This document shows positions 14,401 through 29,400 of a stretch of 64,000 nucleotides of DNA, in pieces. Each line of letters begins with the position of its first letter. Position 1 is the first letter of the stretch. Source of the stretch: Limanda limanda. Its lineage: Eukaryota > Chordata > Actinopteri > Pleuronectiformes > Pleuronectidae. A model generated the notes under the pieces. It had not been told where the DNA came from. It did not search any database and worked only from the letters and a program-made list of their open reading frames with translations. Location of the stretch: contig NC_083646.1 in NCBI RefSeq assembly GCF_963576545.1, positions 26,428,527-26,492,526 of the forward strand, in the 5' to 3' direction. The position numbers and the translations under genes were made by a program.

Positions 14401-17400
14401 CTGCTTCCCCAAATGACCCAGCTTTCCTTCCAGCTGCCATCCCAGCAGCCTGCTCCCAGCCCCTGTCTCGCTTCAAGGCCAAGCCCTTTTTTTTTTTCCT
14501 GTGTCGAGCTGTAATCCCATTTTCAAGGGAAGCTGAAATTTTTTCAGCTGCAAGGTCGACTTTCACCCTCATTCTCAACCAAATTGACAACCCAGCCACC
14601 ATCTCAGCTGCAGCTTCAGGCTCGGCTGCCAAGTCGTGGCACAAAAATAACTATACAATTGAAAACAGGGTTTAGAAATTGAATCATTTGTCAGTTGCAG
14701 AGATTTCCCTAACACCGTAACCTCACAATGTTTCTCTAACTTGCAGGCTACACTGTTGTCTTTTGCTGCATTTTACCAATATACATGGTTTATGAGATCC
14801 TGCTACTGTGTTCTAGCAGCATCACCCAAGATCATCAAGCTGCGAGAGGAAGCATCAGATTATTCTGAGCCAGCCAGAGGCAAGAATCCAACCATCAACA
14901 ACACCTTGGTTCCTGTCAAAGGCATCAATAACCTTGGCAACACCTGCTTCTTCAATGCTGTCATGCAGGTTGGTATTACTAACTAACATTTTAATTCCCT
15001 GGTTGTGTTTGTCTGCTATAATTTAGAAAAAAGGAACAGTAACAGGGAAAAAACAACATACATATTTTTGTCATGTATGATGAAATACTAGTGCAGTGAC
15101 TGTTAATTATTCCTCATCATGAGTGAGTTCTCCTCAATCAGTTCTACAACATACTGTCACTTTTTAGTGTTTGCTTGCTGCACTTTTTGTGCATAGCTTT
15201 TTATATACCGTCTATGGTGCAGAGTATTCATTTCTGTGGTTTTGATATAAGTTTGAATAAGTAAACGAGAGTCTTCAGATCCGAGTTCACAACTTTTCTA
15301 AAAGCTGACATGAAGGAAATCAGCACCACTTCCTCAGGCCTTGACACCTGCACTATACTCATGGCGAGTGTAAAGCTGATGAGATGAACAGTTCCTCGAT
15401 ATGCGAGGCACATACAAAGAGATTTTTCCATTAACTACATACTGCGGATTGGCAGATAGATGCTGCATAGTACAACACCATAAGGTTAGAACCAGTACCT
15501 TATGAAACAACATAAGTAGGTATTATTGCTTGTATCTGTCATTATAAATCTTCTGCATGATCTCATTATTTTTAAGTGGATGTCTTACTGAAGATAACCT
15601 GCTTCTCAGTCATGGCTTTATCTCAATGGACTTTGTGATAGTCTAATGAGTCACAGGGATTCCCATTCTAACATGACAATATGCATATGTTTGCCTTTAC
15701 AAAGCACAAACAAATCCCACACAGTACTTCTGAGGAGTCTGGCCAATACGCACCAGATCACATTCTCACAATGACTGATTGTAAACAGGTTAGACCTTGA
15801 GATCATTTTGGAGTATATTCAATGCAGCAATAAAAGCAGTGCTGGCTTGGACACATTCACCTGCCCATGCATGAGTGGCACTCAGTTGGTGCAGAGCATG
15901 TTCACACACAACACAGCTATAGAGCCTCCCCAGTCTTTCTCTGGTCGTGTCATGGTGACTGCAAACTGACGTGCCTCTTCAACAATGAAGCTGTTTTCCC
16001 CTCCATTTTGTTAATCACCCTCAGGGCCTTCCTCGTTGATTGAAATTCGAGTGAGCGCTCTTTACATGCTTTTCCCTCTCTCACCCTGTCTGTTTGTATT
16101 GTTTCCTTGAAAATTGCAATCTTTCTGGTGAAAACACATAATTGTCAAAGGATGAGTTGTGTCTGCATTCACAATGCCAGCTCCATTGTGTGTTTTCCAT
16201 AGCAACTGTCTTCATTGCCAGGATGTGACAAAACAAATATCTCTTGAAAGCGGAGGAAAAGATGCTCCTCTAACATGAAGGGACAATGGCTGCTTCAGGC
16301 TACCTCCTCACCAAGGATCTCTACATTTCAAACTCACAGATCCTAGACAGATTTGAAAGCCTCTTTCAGAATAATGAACTCACCACATGATTTTTTAATT
16401 CCAACCAAAATGATAAGGATATTATAATTGACCATTGAATTGCCACAAACTACGTGTGGTAACGGTTTCTTATCTCTGAAGGATTATTAAAGTTTTTTTG
16501 TTGTACCAGTGTTTGTATTTTACCTGTCTAAGATATTGTTGATGGCACTTTTTATTTGATAACTAGTAAGATATGACCAGTCTTATGCTACACTGTTTCT
16601 TAATGATTTTTCAACTTCAGTGTCTTATCATACCTGAATACCTTTTCCCAATGCCATTCAATTCATTGTCAATTCATAATTAAGTTTGATGTGACATGGT
16701 GAAAATAATAGTCTATCCCCACAGAATTTATCCCAGACGCACATGCTCATTGAGCTCATCCAGGAAGTGAAGGAGAAAGGGTACAAGCTGAGGATCTTCC
16801 CCCCTGTGGACACCAATCTGGTACATTTTTCTAGAATGTATTGTTTTCCTCTCAAAGTTTAGTCTTATTTAGCCAGACCACAGAGAGGACAAATTATTAT
16901 TTATTGGAGGGTGCCGCTCCTGCAGTGCCCAGTGTTAGTTCCCAGTGTCCTCCAGTACAGAGGTTCCTGATCAGCTCTCTGTTATAAGGGTCCTAATTGC
17001 AGGCTCTAGGAATCTACCCAACTAACTGCCTTCATCCAAACATCTACCCTACTTCCACTGGAAAAGTATTATACTGAATAGCTATGGTGACGACACCCAA
17101 CTCTACATCTCCAACAAATCCATCACTCCCGCCACTTGCTCCACCCTCACAAACTGCCTCACAGATATAAAGACCTGGACTTTCTCACCCTCAACAGTGA
17201 CAAATCTGAAAATACTCATCGGACCCAAATCAATCACCAACTCCTGCCACAATTTCTCCCTCTCCATCGGTGGCTCCACTGTTCCTGCATCCACACACAC
17301 CCGTAACCTCGGTTTCATCTTCGTCCAAACCCTCTCCTTTGAACACCACGTCAACCACATTACACAAACACCCTTCTCCCACGAAAAATACATTTCCCCG

Positions 17401-20400
17401 AATACGCCCCTCCCTCTCCTCCTCAGCCGCTTAATTCACATCCTGATCACCTCATGATTCAACTATATGATGCAATAGCATCCTTTACGGCTCATCCACC
17501 AAAATCGTCAACAAATTACAAAACTCAGCTCCCCGTCTGTGCCAGATACCACATCACCCCCCTCCTTCGAAACCGTCCCTGGCTCCCAATTCAACAAAGA
17601 ATACAGTTTAAAATTCTCTTCATCACAAACAAAACCCTCCACATTCTCGTCCCCGCTTACGTCTCTGACCTCCTGCACAGGCACCATCCCACGCGCAACC
17701 TCAGATCCACCAACGCCAACCTCCTCACCCCTCTTACCCTGTCCAAGCACCGAACCTGGGGGGACAGGACCTTCTGCATCGCTGGCCTCTCCCTCTGGAT
17801 CTCTCTCCCCCAACACCTCAGACATTCTCCCTGACTCACCTCCTTCAGAAATGTACTCAAAACTCTCCTTTTTAAATCTGTGATTTATTTAACTTCCGTA
17901 ATGTTACCTTGTTGTTTTTGTTTGTACTGTCACGGTTTTTACCATGTTAAGTGCCTTTGAGTACCTTTTTAAAAGCACTATACAAATAATATGTATTATG
18001 ATTAATACCCGTATGCATACAATAGTAGTTCCAGCCACGCCCGTTCATGGCAGCTCTCCTCTCATGATCAGTGCAGTTGGTAGGTGCTTGGGAATTATTT
18101 TGTGGCTTTGGAAGCCCCAAGTATCTGTTAAAATATTTGGCTAGAGTAACCCTTAAGAATCAGTTAGTTGTTATAAAACATCCAAGTTCCCCTTTTACTA
18201 TCACACTGAAAGCAAACATCCACGACTTAATTGAATCTGAATTTCGTATGTGTTGCATTAAATTAGCATGGGCAAGCAAACAGCAATGATTAAAATCTCA
18301 AAAGTACAATTTAATGAAAAGAGTCAAAACTATATTATTAAAAAGAATAAAAACTAAAACATTCAAAAGAGTAAAAAGTACAACAAATAGTAAAAAGTAA
18401 AAATATATCAGCTTTAAGAGATCTAACATACATTTTGTGAGAAGTAGCCAACACCCTTTTCCTACCAGAACCTTTTTTTGTTGAAAATTCCAAACTCAGT
18501 ACAAAGTCCAAAATTCTTCTTTTAAAGAGTTCAATTGTAATCTTCAAGTTTTTTTGCAATTTCTTTATTTTAAAGATTTATCTGCTCGTTGCATATTTTC
18601 CAAGTTGAAGATTTCTACTGTAGAAACTTTCTCTAAGTTGAGAAGTCTCCATTTTCTCATAGAAGCCATGCTTAATTGTTTGTCATTCCTGCCATAATAT
18701 CCAAATTAGAAGTACATTTTTTAAAATTTTGTCTCCATGTCTTTCAGAGTCTCTTGACAGTAACGCTGCCCAATCCAGAGCCCCTGACGGCAGCCATGTT
18801 TCTCTTCCTCCAAACCATGAAAGAACCCGGGAAAGGCCACGTCAATCCCAAGATCCTTTTCAACCAGCTCTGTCAGAAGTAAGGCACTACTCCTTGTACT
18901 TCCTTTCACCAGAGATCATCTCATTTGTAAATGATCATGCAATGAAAATGTTGGGTATCCTAATGCATGGCTTAAGTGTGGATGATACTTGTGGCATTAA
19001 TTGAATAGGGTTGAACAGTAGGAAGTCAACAGGTTTTTTTGATTAATATAAAACTCATCTCTTTGTTTCTATACCTCTGGCGACAGCCCGTGGCTGAAGG
19101 CATTAGGTTTTGGGGTTGTTCCTGTCTATTCTCATGAATGCAATATCTCAAAACTTTCTAGAGAAAGTGACTTCAAATTAGGGACAAATATTTTCTTTAC
19201 AGGATGAACTCATTTGAATTTGGTTGTGAAAGATCAAGGTCACAGTGACCTCACATTGCTGTGAATGTGATGCATGAGGACTGCCTCTAGGGAATTTCAT
19301 TGCATCTGGCACAATTCACTTTGACTCATGGATGACCTGCTAAGAATTTATTGGTCAAAGATCTGAGGTCTCTGACCTCTTAAACACAAGAGGCAAAGGC
19401 AAAACATTGGAATATAATATCCCACAAACAACTCAATGATATTCATTCAAATTTGGGCCACATGTTTACTTGGACTCACAGATTAACTGTTTCGTTTCGG
19501 TGGTCAAAGGTATTTGTCACGGTGGACTCAAAAAACATGTTTTGGCCTTTTGAATGTGATATCTCAAGACTACCTAAAAGTATAGTTCACCGAAAAATGA
19601 AAATTCACTCATTCATCTACTCACCATTATGCCGATGGAGGGGTGGGTGAAGTGTTTAAGTCCACAAAACACTTCTGGAGTCTCAGGGGTAAACTTTGTT
19701 GAAGCAGAGTCCAATACAATTGTAGTCAATGGATGACACCACAGGAGCAGTATAGAGGCATGTGATATTTGTCTGTTTTATTACATCTGAAGTGTAGGTC
19801 AACATTTGCAAAATATGTAGAAACTGCACTGTTTGGTGGAGGCATACAGGTAATGCAGTAATTCTAGTTTAAGTTAGGAAACAAAAACAACTGCTTCAAC
19901 CCCTACTGATTCATAGATCATTTAATTAACATTGAGGAAGTTAGAACGGACATTTTCATCTCAGTTTGTATTATTATTAACATGAAAATTACCAGGGATG
20001 ATACTATTACCTTTACTCAGCAGTATTTTCCATAATCTGTGGCTGTTGGCCAAATACTTGACTACTAATAACGAAGTTCTGCTGGTTACATAACATTTTA
20101 CTGTGCTCTTAAATTCAAATTTTCTTTTTGATATGTATAACTAGTCATATTTTAATACGAAAACATAATTTGACTTTCTCCCATTTGACTATGCTTCTAA
20201 GACAGATTAAGAACTTAGTCAAACCACCTGTTCAATAAACATGTGGAAATGTGGTAGAAACAGTTGGTGGCAGTGTGCTGGAGACATGTCTTACCTAACA
20301 ACAGTGTAGTAGCAAAGCTAATACCAAATTGTTATAGAGAAGCTAAAACAAAAAATGTCTGTCTGAGTGATGACGTTTCTCATGAATCTGGTTCAGTTCT

Positions 20401-23400
20401 AGACAAGCTCCCCTGTGACAGTGGTACCGGTCACAGCAGCAGAGGGGAGAGAGGACTGATTAATTTCTCACGTCACTCCCCTACAAACAATATTTAGTTA
20501 TGTCAGATTCTCCAATCATGTTTTGTAAAGTAAATATGATATAATGTGTAGGTCTAAAAACCCTCCTGCAGTAACATATTTATAATGGTAATGTTTTTTT
20601 TTTCACAGCATACATTTTATTCATGGCTTGTTTTTAGTTTGTCTTGTCACTGAATCTCTTCCTCCTGCATTGTGTGAAGCAAGGTGAATGTTCATTCTAA
20701 ATCTTCCTTCTCCTTATTTTCCTTTTGAAATAATTCACTGCATGTTTACACATAATTAACATCAGTGTATATGAAGAAGCAGTGGCATTACTTTTTTCCT
20801 CTGGAGGGTCATGCCCCCGGACCCCAGTGGCTTGTTGCTTTTTCCCCACTGGCCTGTTTCGTCATATCCTTGTAGAAAGCCCTGTATCTGTATGCAGATA
20901 TTTGAGCTCAGGGTGAGTGAAGTCGTCAAACTGTGCCATTGCAGTTCCCATAATAACAACAGCAACACAAAAAATAGCAGATCCACAGCTTAACACCCCC
21001 TCACTGGCAGTGACCATTTCAACCAGCCAAACCCAGGAAGCACCCGGTCGCAAGCTGAATGCCTTTCACACACTTTAATCTCAACATACAGCAGTGGACC
21101 ATGGTAAATGTATTTGTAGTTCTTTCTGCTACTTGCCACACTGCTATACCACCTGTGTCATGTTTGATCCAGCACAAGGTCTAACAGGCTGTGTGACAGG
21201 CAGAATCACGGCTGCACTTTTGTGTACTGGGCAGTTGGTTTCCTCTCTTTTATGAACAGTGTGAATGTTTGGTCGGCTGGGTTCTTCTTTGAGCATGGTG
21301 CACTGCTGGTTGGGTCCACCCTGTGTGTGTGTATGTGAGATAGTGGGTTGGTGGGGGTGTTGTGCACTGTTGAAGTGCAGGTGGGTGAGCAGGGCATTTA
21401 ATGTTGGATGACTGGGTACATCTCTGGTATGGCTTTGAAAGTTATTCTGGTACCGAGCTTTTATCTGTGTGTGTGTTTGTGTGTGTGTGTGTGTGCTGCC
21501 ACCTCACCTGGTACCACCTCAGCGTACGATACATGCAGGCAATTGTGCATTCAGACAGTAAGCATCGCACACACCTTGAAGCACTCACGCGTGGTATTTC
21601 AAGTAGGGTTAATCTATTCCACTTACATGCATTTGAATAGTGTATAGATGCTACTATTACCCATATGCTACCACAAGTGACCAATTTTTAGGGCCAGTTT
21701 GTTGTAGTTGTGTAGATCCTCCTTAAGGTTAATGTAAAAATCAAGACTTAATATGCTGAAAAAAAAACAGTTTTCAAAGTTAACTCAAACATGTGATACA
21801 CGCCTTTTTAATACTTGTCAGCATTTTCCTAAACACAGATATAGAGCCGGCTTAATAATGATGATCTAAAAGGAGGAAGTCAACTTTTATCTTCAGTTAA
21901 TCACTGGAGCGGCAAACATCCAAGTAAATATCCGGTGATACAATTCTGAGGTACTTTCACTGTGAAAGTACCTCAGAATCTGGATGGACAATGTTGTGTT
22001 GCTGGGTTCTCGAATAGACTGTTATTAAAAAGAATCTTATTTTTACATGATTGTTAATTCTCTTTTAATTCTAAAAACATTAAATTTGAAGCAGAAGGTC
22101 GGTGGTTTGATTCTGGTATACCCAATCTGCCTGAAAAACCTCACAAAATCTTGGCTTGAATTTTTCTTACTAGTGATACTGTTTTAATCAATTCTGCATC
22201 TCTTACAACTTTTAGGCTGGAATATTTTCTTGCATGTTACTAAATCAATGCATGCGTTAATATTGATCTTTAGATTAAATATAAATATGACAGCTTTGAC
22301 CATTCAGTTTGTTTTTATAACCTCTCTGCAACAATGATTGGCTCTTCAGTTTTAACAGGACTGTGAAAGCTAGTCTGTTTATTTTGAAAGTTCAGTTTAC
22401 GAAAGAACGCTCTCAAGGTCTCATTCACTCATATACTAACATCCACACAGTGTGAGTGATTACAGCTGCATTCTGAACGAGGCTGAGCTTTTCCATGCTT
22501 CTCTTTTAGACTCCTCCACACAGCAGCTAGTCCACATTCAGTCATGTCTAAAGCTTAGCGTTGAAATGACAGGGTCAAGAACTACTCCCGTGGACTGGGA
22601 CATTTCTCTCCATTGTAGTGACCTTTAACTTGCCACCGCTAGCTCTTGTCGCTCCAAGAGGGTTGACTCCGCCCTTGACCCAAGGAAAGCGACAGCGCTT
22701 TTCCATTTCTCTTTGTGTAATCCAGTGTGTTTGTGCTGACAGGCAGGTTAATGAAAGCTTTTTTGGCTCAGATCAGGGTCAGTCTGAGTGTTTATGTGCA
22801 ACACTGGAGCCTGATTGAGCCCAGCTTTGTGCAAGTGTATGTGTGTTTCACCCATGTGTGTGTACACATGTGTTTGACCTCAACCAGCTGAGTACCCCGA
22901 AGCCTGCCTCCTCTGCTCCTCTGGCCTGCGGATGTGGTCTGGTCTGTGCTCACATACGTGCCAAGCTATGTGGGTTGGATGGTCAGCACCACACTCTCTA
23001 TCTGGTGCCAGGGAGGGTCCCTGTCTGCAGTCTAAGCTCATCTCTGGAAAATATCATTTAATTACAGGGTAAAATAATTTTCCACCTATAGGAACAGGAA
23101 GTCAAGGTTCATAGTCGCGTACAGGTTGTCTAGTATATTAGGTCAATTAACTATTTGTGCTCTCAATGCATGTCACATGTATACATTGGACAACAAGGCC
23201 ACTCAGAATCATTTATCCACAGTACATACTCTCTCTAGGACTGATTAATTATTAGGACGGCCACTGGACTTGTATATTATAAAAAATGAAAAGTATGCTG
23301 GCTCTCCTCTCCACCCAGGTGTTCTGTATAACATACCCACATCTTTTCAATTTTGATCATAGGCCTTTATGAAAAAAGCCATACATCCATGATAAAAATT

Positions 23401-26400
23401 GCAACAATGGATTCCATCTAGTTTTCTGGCTTGCAACATACACGCACGCACCCACATAAATACAGATAACATGCGCACACAGAGGCAGGGCCAGTCTGCT
23501 GATGAGGAAAAATAAAACCTGTTACAACAAATACATTTTTAAAAAGTACTAAGTCAATGCCAAAATTCTGAAAATATGATAGAACTTCATTTAACTTCTG
23601 TCGGATGTTGTAAATGCTGGAGATTGGAATTGGATCCAGACCCGCTGCAGCCCTCAAAAGGATAAGCAGTATAAATAATGGATGGATGGAAGTCTGGATG
23701 CAGCAACAGGTCGCCGAAACTTATGTGTGCATGTGTGCTGTCATTTCTGGTGTCATGACATCCCTATTGATACACCTTTTACTATTCATCCTCTTTTATT
23801 TATTTCCTGGCATGCCCCCCTGGGTGAGACACAAATGAGGACACTGGTTACTGATGTCGTCATTGGTTACCATTGTCATTTTCTAATGACTCAAATTCAA
23901 ACATTTAGATATATCTGATGTTTGATGTTTTTGAGTTTTTTTCAACTCACTCACAGTTTTCACAATTATAAGGTTTTTAATTGTTGGTAAATGTTATTTT
24001 AAAATATATATATAACAGCGGTTAACAGTGTTTTTATTTTGTTAAAAGAAAAAAACTACTTTGCGTGCATGATTTTCTATTTACATATTGGTATGCGGAC
24101 CAAGTCAGATATGCCCAGCACATGCCACTAATTAACCCAAAAATATTTTTATGAACATATTGTTTGAGTCACATTTTTATAGTTCTTGGCTGTAAGTGAG
24201 TAAATGTTGGATGAATTTGTTTTGTGAACTGTTGTGCGGGTACAATGTTTTGTTCATCCGTGTGTGTTTTTGAGGAGGGGCTTGTGTGGTCTTGTGTCTG
24301 GTACTAACTCATCCGGCTATTAATTGTGTTAACACCGCAGCTGTTTGCATTGGCCAGATTGCGAGCAGCGCTACAGGGCCCTTCTGCTTCTCTCCACGGG
24401 AATGAGCTTCCAGACCTCCTCATTCCCACTGATCCCAACCAAGATTTTTCATTCATTCTGTTTTTCCTTTTTTCATTTCATCTCTGGTTCCTTTATAAGT
24501 CTGTGTGTGTGTGAGTGTGTCTTTCTTGGGATATAGACTAGTCAGCGGAACAAGAGGGAGACATTCCTTCACATGCTGTTCATTTTTAAGAGCCGGCGAA
24601 TAAATGGCATATGTGCTCCCCACCCCTCCATCCAACCCTCTCCATGTGTCTGCACGAACAGGGCATAAGAGACAGAGATCGTGTCAGCATGTAAGGGGGG
24701 AGGGGGGGGGGGGGGGGCATTGGGCTCCTCCAGACCTCCTGGTTATAACCTGTGTTGAGGGCAGGTGGTTGGCCATCTCTCCCCGAGCCTCGTATGTCCA
24801 TTCTTAGGCCACAAGTCAGCTTGTCTCAAAGACTGGATTCATTTTATATGAATTATATTTTATAAATAGGCTTAAGAATGAAATTATTTGGCTACAAAAC
24901 ACAACATCCAAACTGTCATATAAAAAGACAACTAATATATTTATTCAAAGGTTGGACAATAAAACATTTCCAATGATAATCAATATATAACTTTCGCAAA
25001 TAGAAATATAACAAAGGTTCCTCATATATCGATATATTGCTTAGGTATTTTGTAAGCACAGTGCAGAGGGATAATGCATAATTGATCCACCTCAAATCTC
25101 TAAATTGTTTTGATGTACATGAGTATTTATCATTCTCCTCTCGTAAATAAGAGTTTAACTGCACAACCGTCAGGCAGGAGGAGCAAAAATCTTATTTGAA
25201 ACTTGAAAATAAATAATAACTTGATATTTATCCTGATAATTATCGATATTGATTTAAAATATTTCTATTGATGCAATTTTTGTCCCTAATTTAAGCTATG
25301 CATTTACATTGTGTTAGAATGCTTAAAATAAAAGTTCTGTTAAAAGAGTTTTTTTAACTAAATCAGTCAATGTAATTTAAAATTTTAACATCTGTTGATG
25401 TTAAAAAAATGGATAAAGAAATTCCTGGATCCACCCCTGATGCGGCTCCACACCAAGATGTAATGGGTTCTTACCTGACCCATAGGTCATCCCTCCAAGT
25501 TTGTTGTAATCTGTCCAGTAGTTATTGCGCCATCCTGCTAATTAACAAACAAACAGGGACGTGGAGAAATAAATTCACAGCAAAAGTCAGTTACTTTTTG
25601 TTTATCCACCAATATTAATCGTTCAGAAAAGACATGGACAAAAAAAAAATCGATTGATTGCTACCAGTCTTCTGCTATGTCAAAGAATTTGTCATCAGAA
25701 TTCCCTTATACAACTGTCCTGTCAAACCAAAGAGGATAGTCTGTCCTTGCCAAAATGATTGATGATCCATTCATTCTGGACCCTGAAGACCACTGGTCAT
25801 GAAGTACGAGTAAAGGACCTCCGCTTTTAGATGTAGTTAACCCCCCTCCCCTCCCAACATCATCAACATTTGACTGATGGCTCCTGTAACCACCAACGTG
25901 GTCCTTTGCTGTGTACTGTGCCTGTCGGACCAACCTGTCCTGTGGTTATGTGGCTGGCTTGGCCCAACAGGTTGCGGTGGCTCTAGCCTTGGCTGCCCAT
26001 CTGGCCCTGGCATCTGTCCTCACATCTGCCTCAGCGTGGACGGCCAAGGGACGGACCCAAGGAGAGCCTCCCCTCTAACCACCCTAGCATTCATGTCCAG
26101 GATGGAGATCCAGCCCTGACAAATTGCTCAGCAAGTGATCATAGAAATAAATGCTGATAAGGAGCATTGTGATTCTGTGATTTAACTATTGATTATTCCA
26201 GTCTGTGGTTTGTCTTTGTATTAAACCCTTATATTGTCAGCCTGGAACAAAGGCTATCCATAATCATTTAGTTCTTAAGTATGTTTGTTAAATTTTGCTC
26301 TTTTTGTAAAATCCCAACAATATACTTAAGTGCTGTGCATGGAGAATGATAGCATGAGTATATTATTGCACATTTATGTCTCCTCCCTGAACAGAGAGTT

Positions 26401-29400
26401 AACATGGTCTGATTCCTCTCCTTCTCATTTCAAGAATTGCTGCATCTCTGTAGTTCTTGACTTTAATCTGTTTTTTTTTTGTTGTTTTAGATCTCCGCGG
26501 TTCAAGGGCTACCAGCAACAAGACAGCCAGGAGCTTCTGCATTACTTACTGGACTCCATACGAGTAGAGGAAACTAAAGTGAGCATACATCCAGTGCACA
26601 ATTTACACATACTGCATGTCTGATATGATGACATCTAAAACTTGCTGGGATCTTTCGACACCTTTTTAAAAATCTTCATGGTGGCTGCTAAACTTTCATT
26701 CTTTGTGACAGAGTTTCCCTTTAGGTGCTCTTTTTTTCATGGTATTTTAAGTTTCCTTGCAGATACATTTTTAAAGAGGATACTGTGTGTGCTGTACATG
26801 CAAAGTCAGGTCATTATAAACATGAGGCAGTCCAGGGTTTCAGAACTGAACTTGCTTTCATTTTTTAGCCATGCAGAAGCATCATGTTTATTATACACTA
26901 ATACACTGAGCAAGCACCAATAATGAATAGGCAGAATTATCAAGCATATACAGACTGTATATCTATTTTTCTGTATAATCTTTTTTCAAAGCCAGTAATC
27001 TCAGCTGTGATTCTTATAACTGTCATTTATAGTCACATCAACCCTCAATTTTGACAATTTATATGTTTTTGAAGATCTGTCAAATTCGTATTGTCCATTA
27101 AACATTAAAAGCCATTTAATATCATAATGTAAGACGTGCGACTGCGTGTTTGTGGGTGGCTGTGTTCACTCACACAGCCCAGTGGCTCTTTTTTGCACGG
27201 CTTGCCAGTTTTTGAGTTTCAACCTTATGGTGCCATGTTTTTTGGCAAGCACTGAGAGCAACCACGCCCCACCCCGACCCTTCACAGGGCAATTAGGAGA
27301 CCCCACAGCAGAGCTGGCCCCTGTGGCCCCACCAGTGGCTACGTGAACCAAGGAGGAGAAGTTAGCGGGTGTGTTTAGTGGTCAGCCGCAGGCCCAGGAG
27401 GGGTTGCAGGCTGGGCTCACCGCTTCCATTCAAACTTGTGAACGCTGACAGTTGTGCCACTTAGAGGACTTGCAAGTGGCACGACCGGCATCATTGTGTG
27501 ATCTTGGGAAACCCACAGCTGCTGAATGAGCTCCAGGGCTGTCCCATTGTGCTTGAGGGTCACCCACAGCCCCCTCCTGCACACACACAAAAACACACGC
27601 GCACATACTCATCAGCCTGTCTCCCAATCCAATCAAGAAGGTGAAGAGGGAGGGGGTACGGCCTTCCCTATTCATTCACTCAGAAATTAATTTATACAAC
27701 CAAGCACATTCAGAGATAGTCACATTTCAGATACAGTGATTATTTTCTTATTTTTATTTTTATTAAAAAAAGTTCCCACTCAAGCGTTAGGCAAACCTGA
27801 CAGAACCATGTTGTTTTCAAGCCTGCATCAATTCATCCACAACTTGCAAGCTTGAAAAAAAGACTATGATCATGATTAGAATCATGAAGTAAAAGAAATG
27901 CAGAAAAATGAATATACTCACCCTGGCCTGTGTGTATTAGTGTGAGTGTATGTGAGTGCCAGAGAGAGAGACTGGGTGGTAACAACCTTTTAGATGCCTA
28001 AGTGTTTGTGTTGATTGGCCATTAGTATCAGAGATCTAAATATGCTAATATGGCCCCAGTCAATTATCACCAATTAGCTGAGACGGTAGGTCTTACTCTC
28101 TCAGGGCATGGACTGTCCTTCTTCACCCGTCTTAATTTTAGTTTCCACCCCTGCACCCTTATACCAGCAACCCTCTCCACCCTCCCCCCAGCCCCACAGC
28201 CCATCCTGTGTGGGGCAGTGCACAGTGCTACTTTGGGGAAGGGGGAGAAAGGGGGCAGCGTGGGGGTTACTGGTAATTAATTAGTGGGAGAGCCTCCGCC
28301 TGGTTTTGGCTGTGCTGACTGAGTGGGGTGCAGACTGGCCGGGATGGGATTAACAGGGCTTTTTGACCTAAATAGCCAGTCCAGTGCGTGGGTCCCATGA
28401 CAATGGGGCCGACTGGTTTCGACCGCAGACACAGACCATGGCCAATTATCTATTGATTGGTGATTTACTGTGGCTGTGTCTCTTCACAGCTCCCTCACCA
28501 ACACACTCACTGACCATGTCACCTTCAATAAGTAGGCCCTGTCAAGAACTTCTACACACACACAAACATGCACAGTTAATTATTAGATTTACATGTTAAT
28601 GTCTTTAGACAAGCACAATAATTATTTTACACAAATGATGCTTATTATAGGTAAACCTGTCAGTCTCAGATATCGGCCATACTGTGATATGTCAGTAATG
28701 GATGTAATAGAGAGAATTCTAGAGAGATGCGGTAAAACCTGCAGAGTGAAATTTCCTTCAATTTATATAATTATTTTTTGCATTAATGAATGTCACTTAA
28801 ACCCTGCACGTTTTTTTGTGTATTTTCTTTGTCCAGCGGGTGAGGGCAGGCATTCTGAAGGCCTTCAACAATCCCACAGAGAAGACAGCAGACGAGGAGA
28901 CCAAACGCCAAGTCAAAGGTTCACATGCATTCTGCACTCCACTGATAACCAAGATCAACAGTTCCACCTTGTGGCAATGAATGGAAATACAGCTCAGAGA
29001 TTGATCGGGCAGAGGATAGGTTTTGATGGAGGAGAAGAGAAGAATAAAGTCTGTTAGATGATCTTTTGACTTGTACATGCAAATTTTAAAAATGAATAAT
29101 CAAGGAAAATCTGTGTATAACCATGCTTAATGCCTGATGAACTTTGACTTTTGGCCTGTGTTTTGCTTTTAACATACCTAAGAATTAAAATGATTTATTT
29201 TGTCAATCCTTGTGATCACAATTTTTCTTGACTTGGTAAATGCCACGGATTCACAGCATTTCTTGGAAAGAATGGTCACATAGTCTGTTAAATGAAAGTG
29301 TTTCATGATCATAGAACAAGTACATTTTTTTACATATAATTAGTAGTCAAACATTGTTCACATTTATAATTAATCTATAACTGTCTTTCTTTTCCACCAG

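Larger units (their letters stand above)
5795..14816 (+). other. USP45 intron 4 (9.0 kb)
   Basis: This intron lies between GTGAGG and TTCTAG. It holds a Harbinger-type transposase fragment (about 6265-6721), two family A repeats (12.9 and 13.5 kb) and a short TG tract (about 10403-10423). GC-richer stretches at 7.2-7.8 kb, 11.0-11.9 kb and 14.3-14.6 kb carry open frames on both strands without recognisable domains. No nested gene could be supported. Confidence 0.75.
18879..26490 (+). other. USP45 intron 7 (7.6 kb)
   Basis: Contains dispersed repeats (about 19075-19570, 19574-19770 and 25420-25590), a perfect 37-bp palindrome at 21943-21979, TG tracts near 21465-21494, a GGATGGATG-tailed fragment near 23610-23700 and a poly(G) run at 24695-24717. 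The rest is intronic DNA. A GC-rich stretch at about 25.75-26.12 kb has small open frames that I do not recognise. No nested gene was found. Confidence 0.7.

Noticed and set aside
17197..17883. Plus and minus ORFs at 17.2-17.9 kb as host genes
   Set aside because: The combined frames match the end of an L2-type LINE ORF, with frameshifts and stops.
25625..26120. GC-rich stretch with short open frames in USP45 intron 7
   Set aside because: No recognised domain and no supporting splice pattern; possibly an unknown repeat.
28593..29057. 154-residue frame at 28.6-29.0 kb as a gene
   Set aside because: It overlaps USP45 exon 9 in a different frame and has no recognisable domain.
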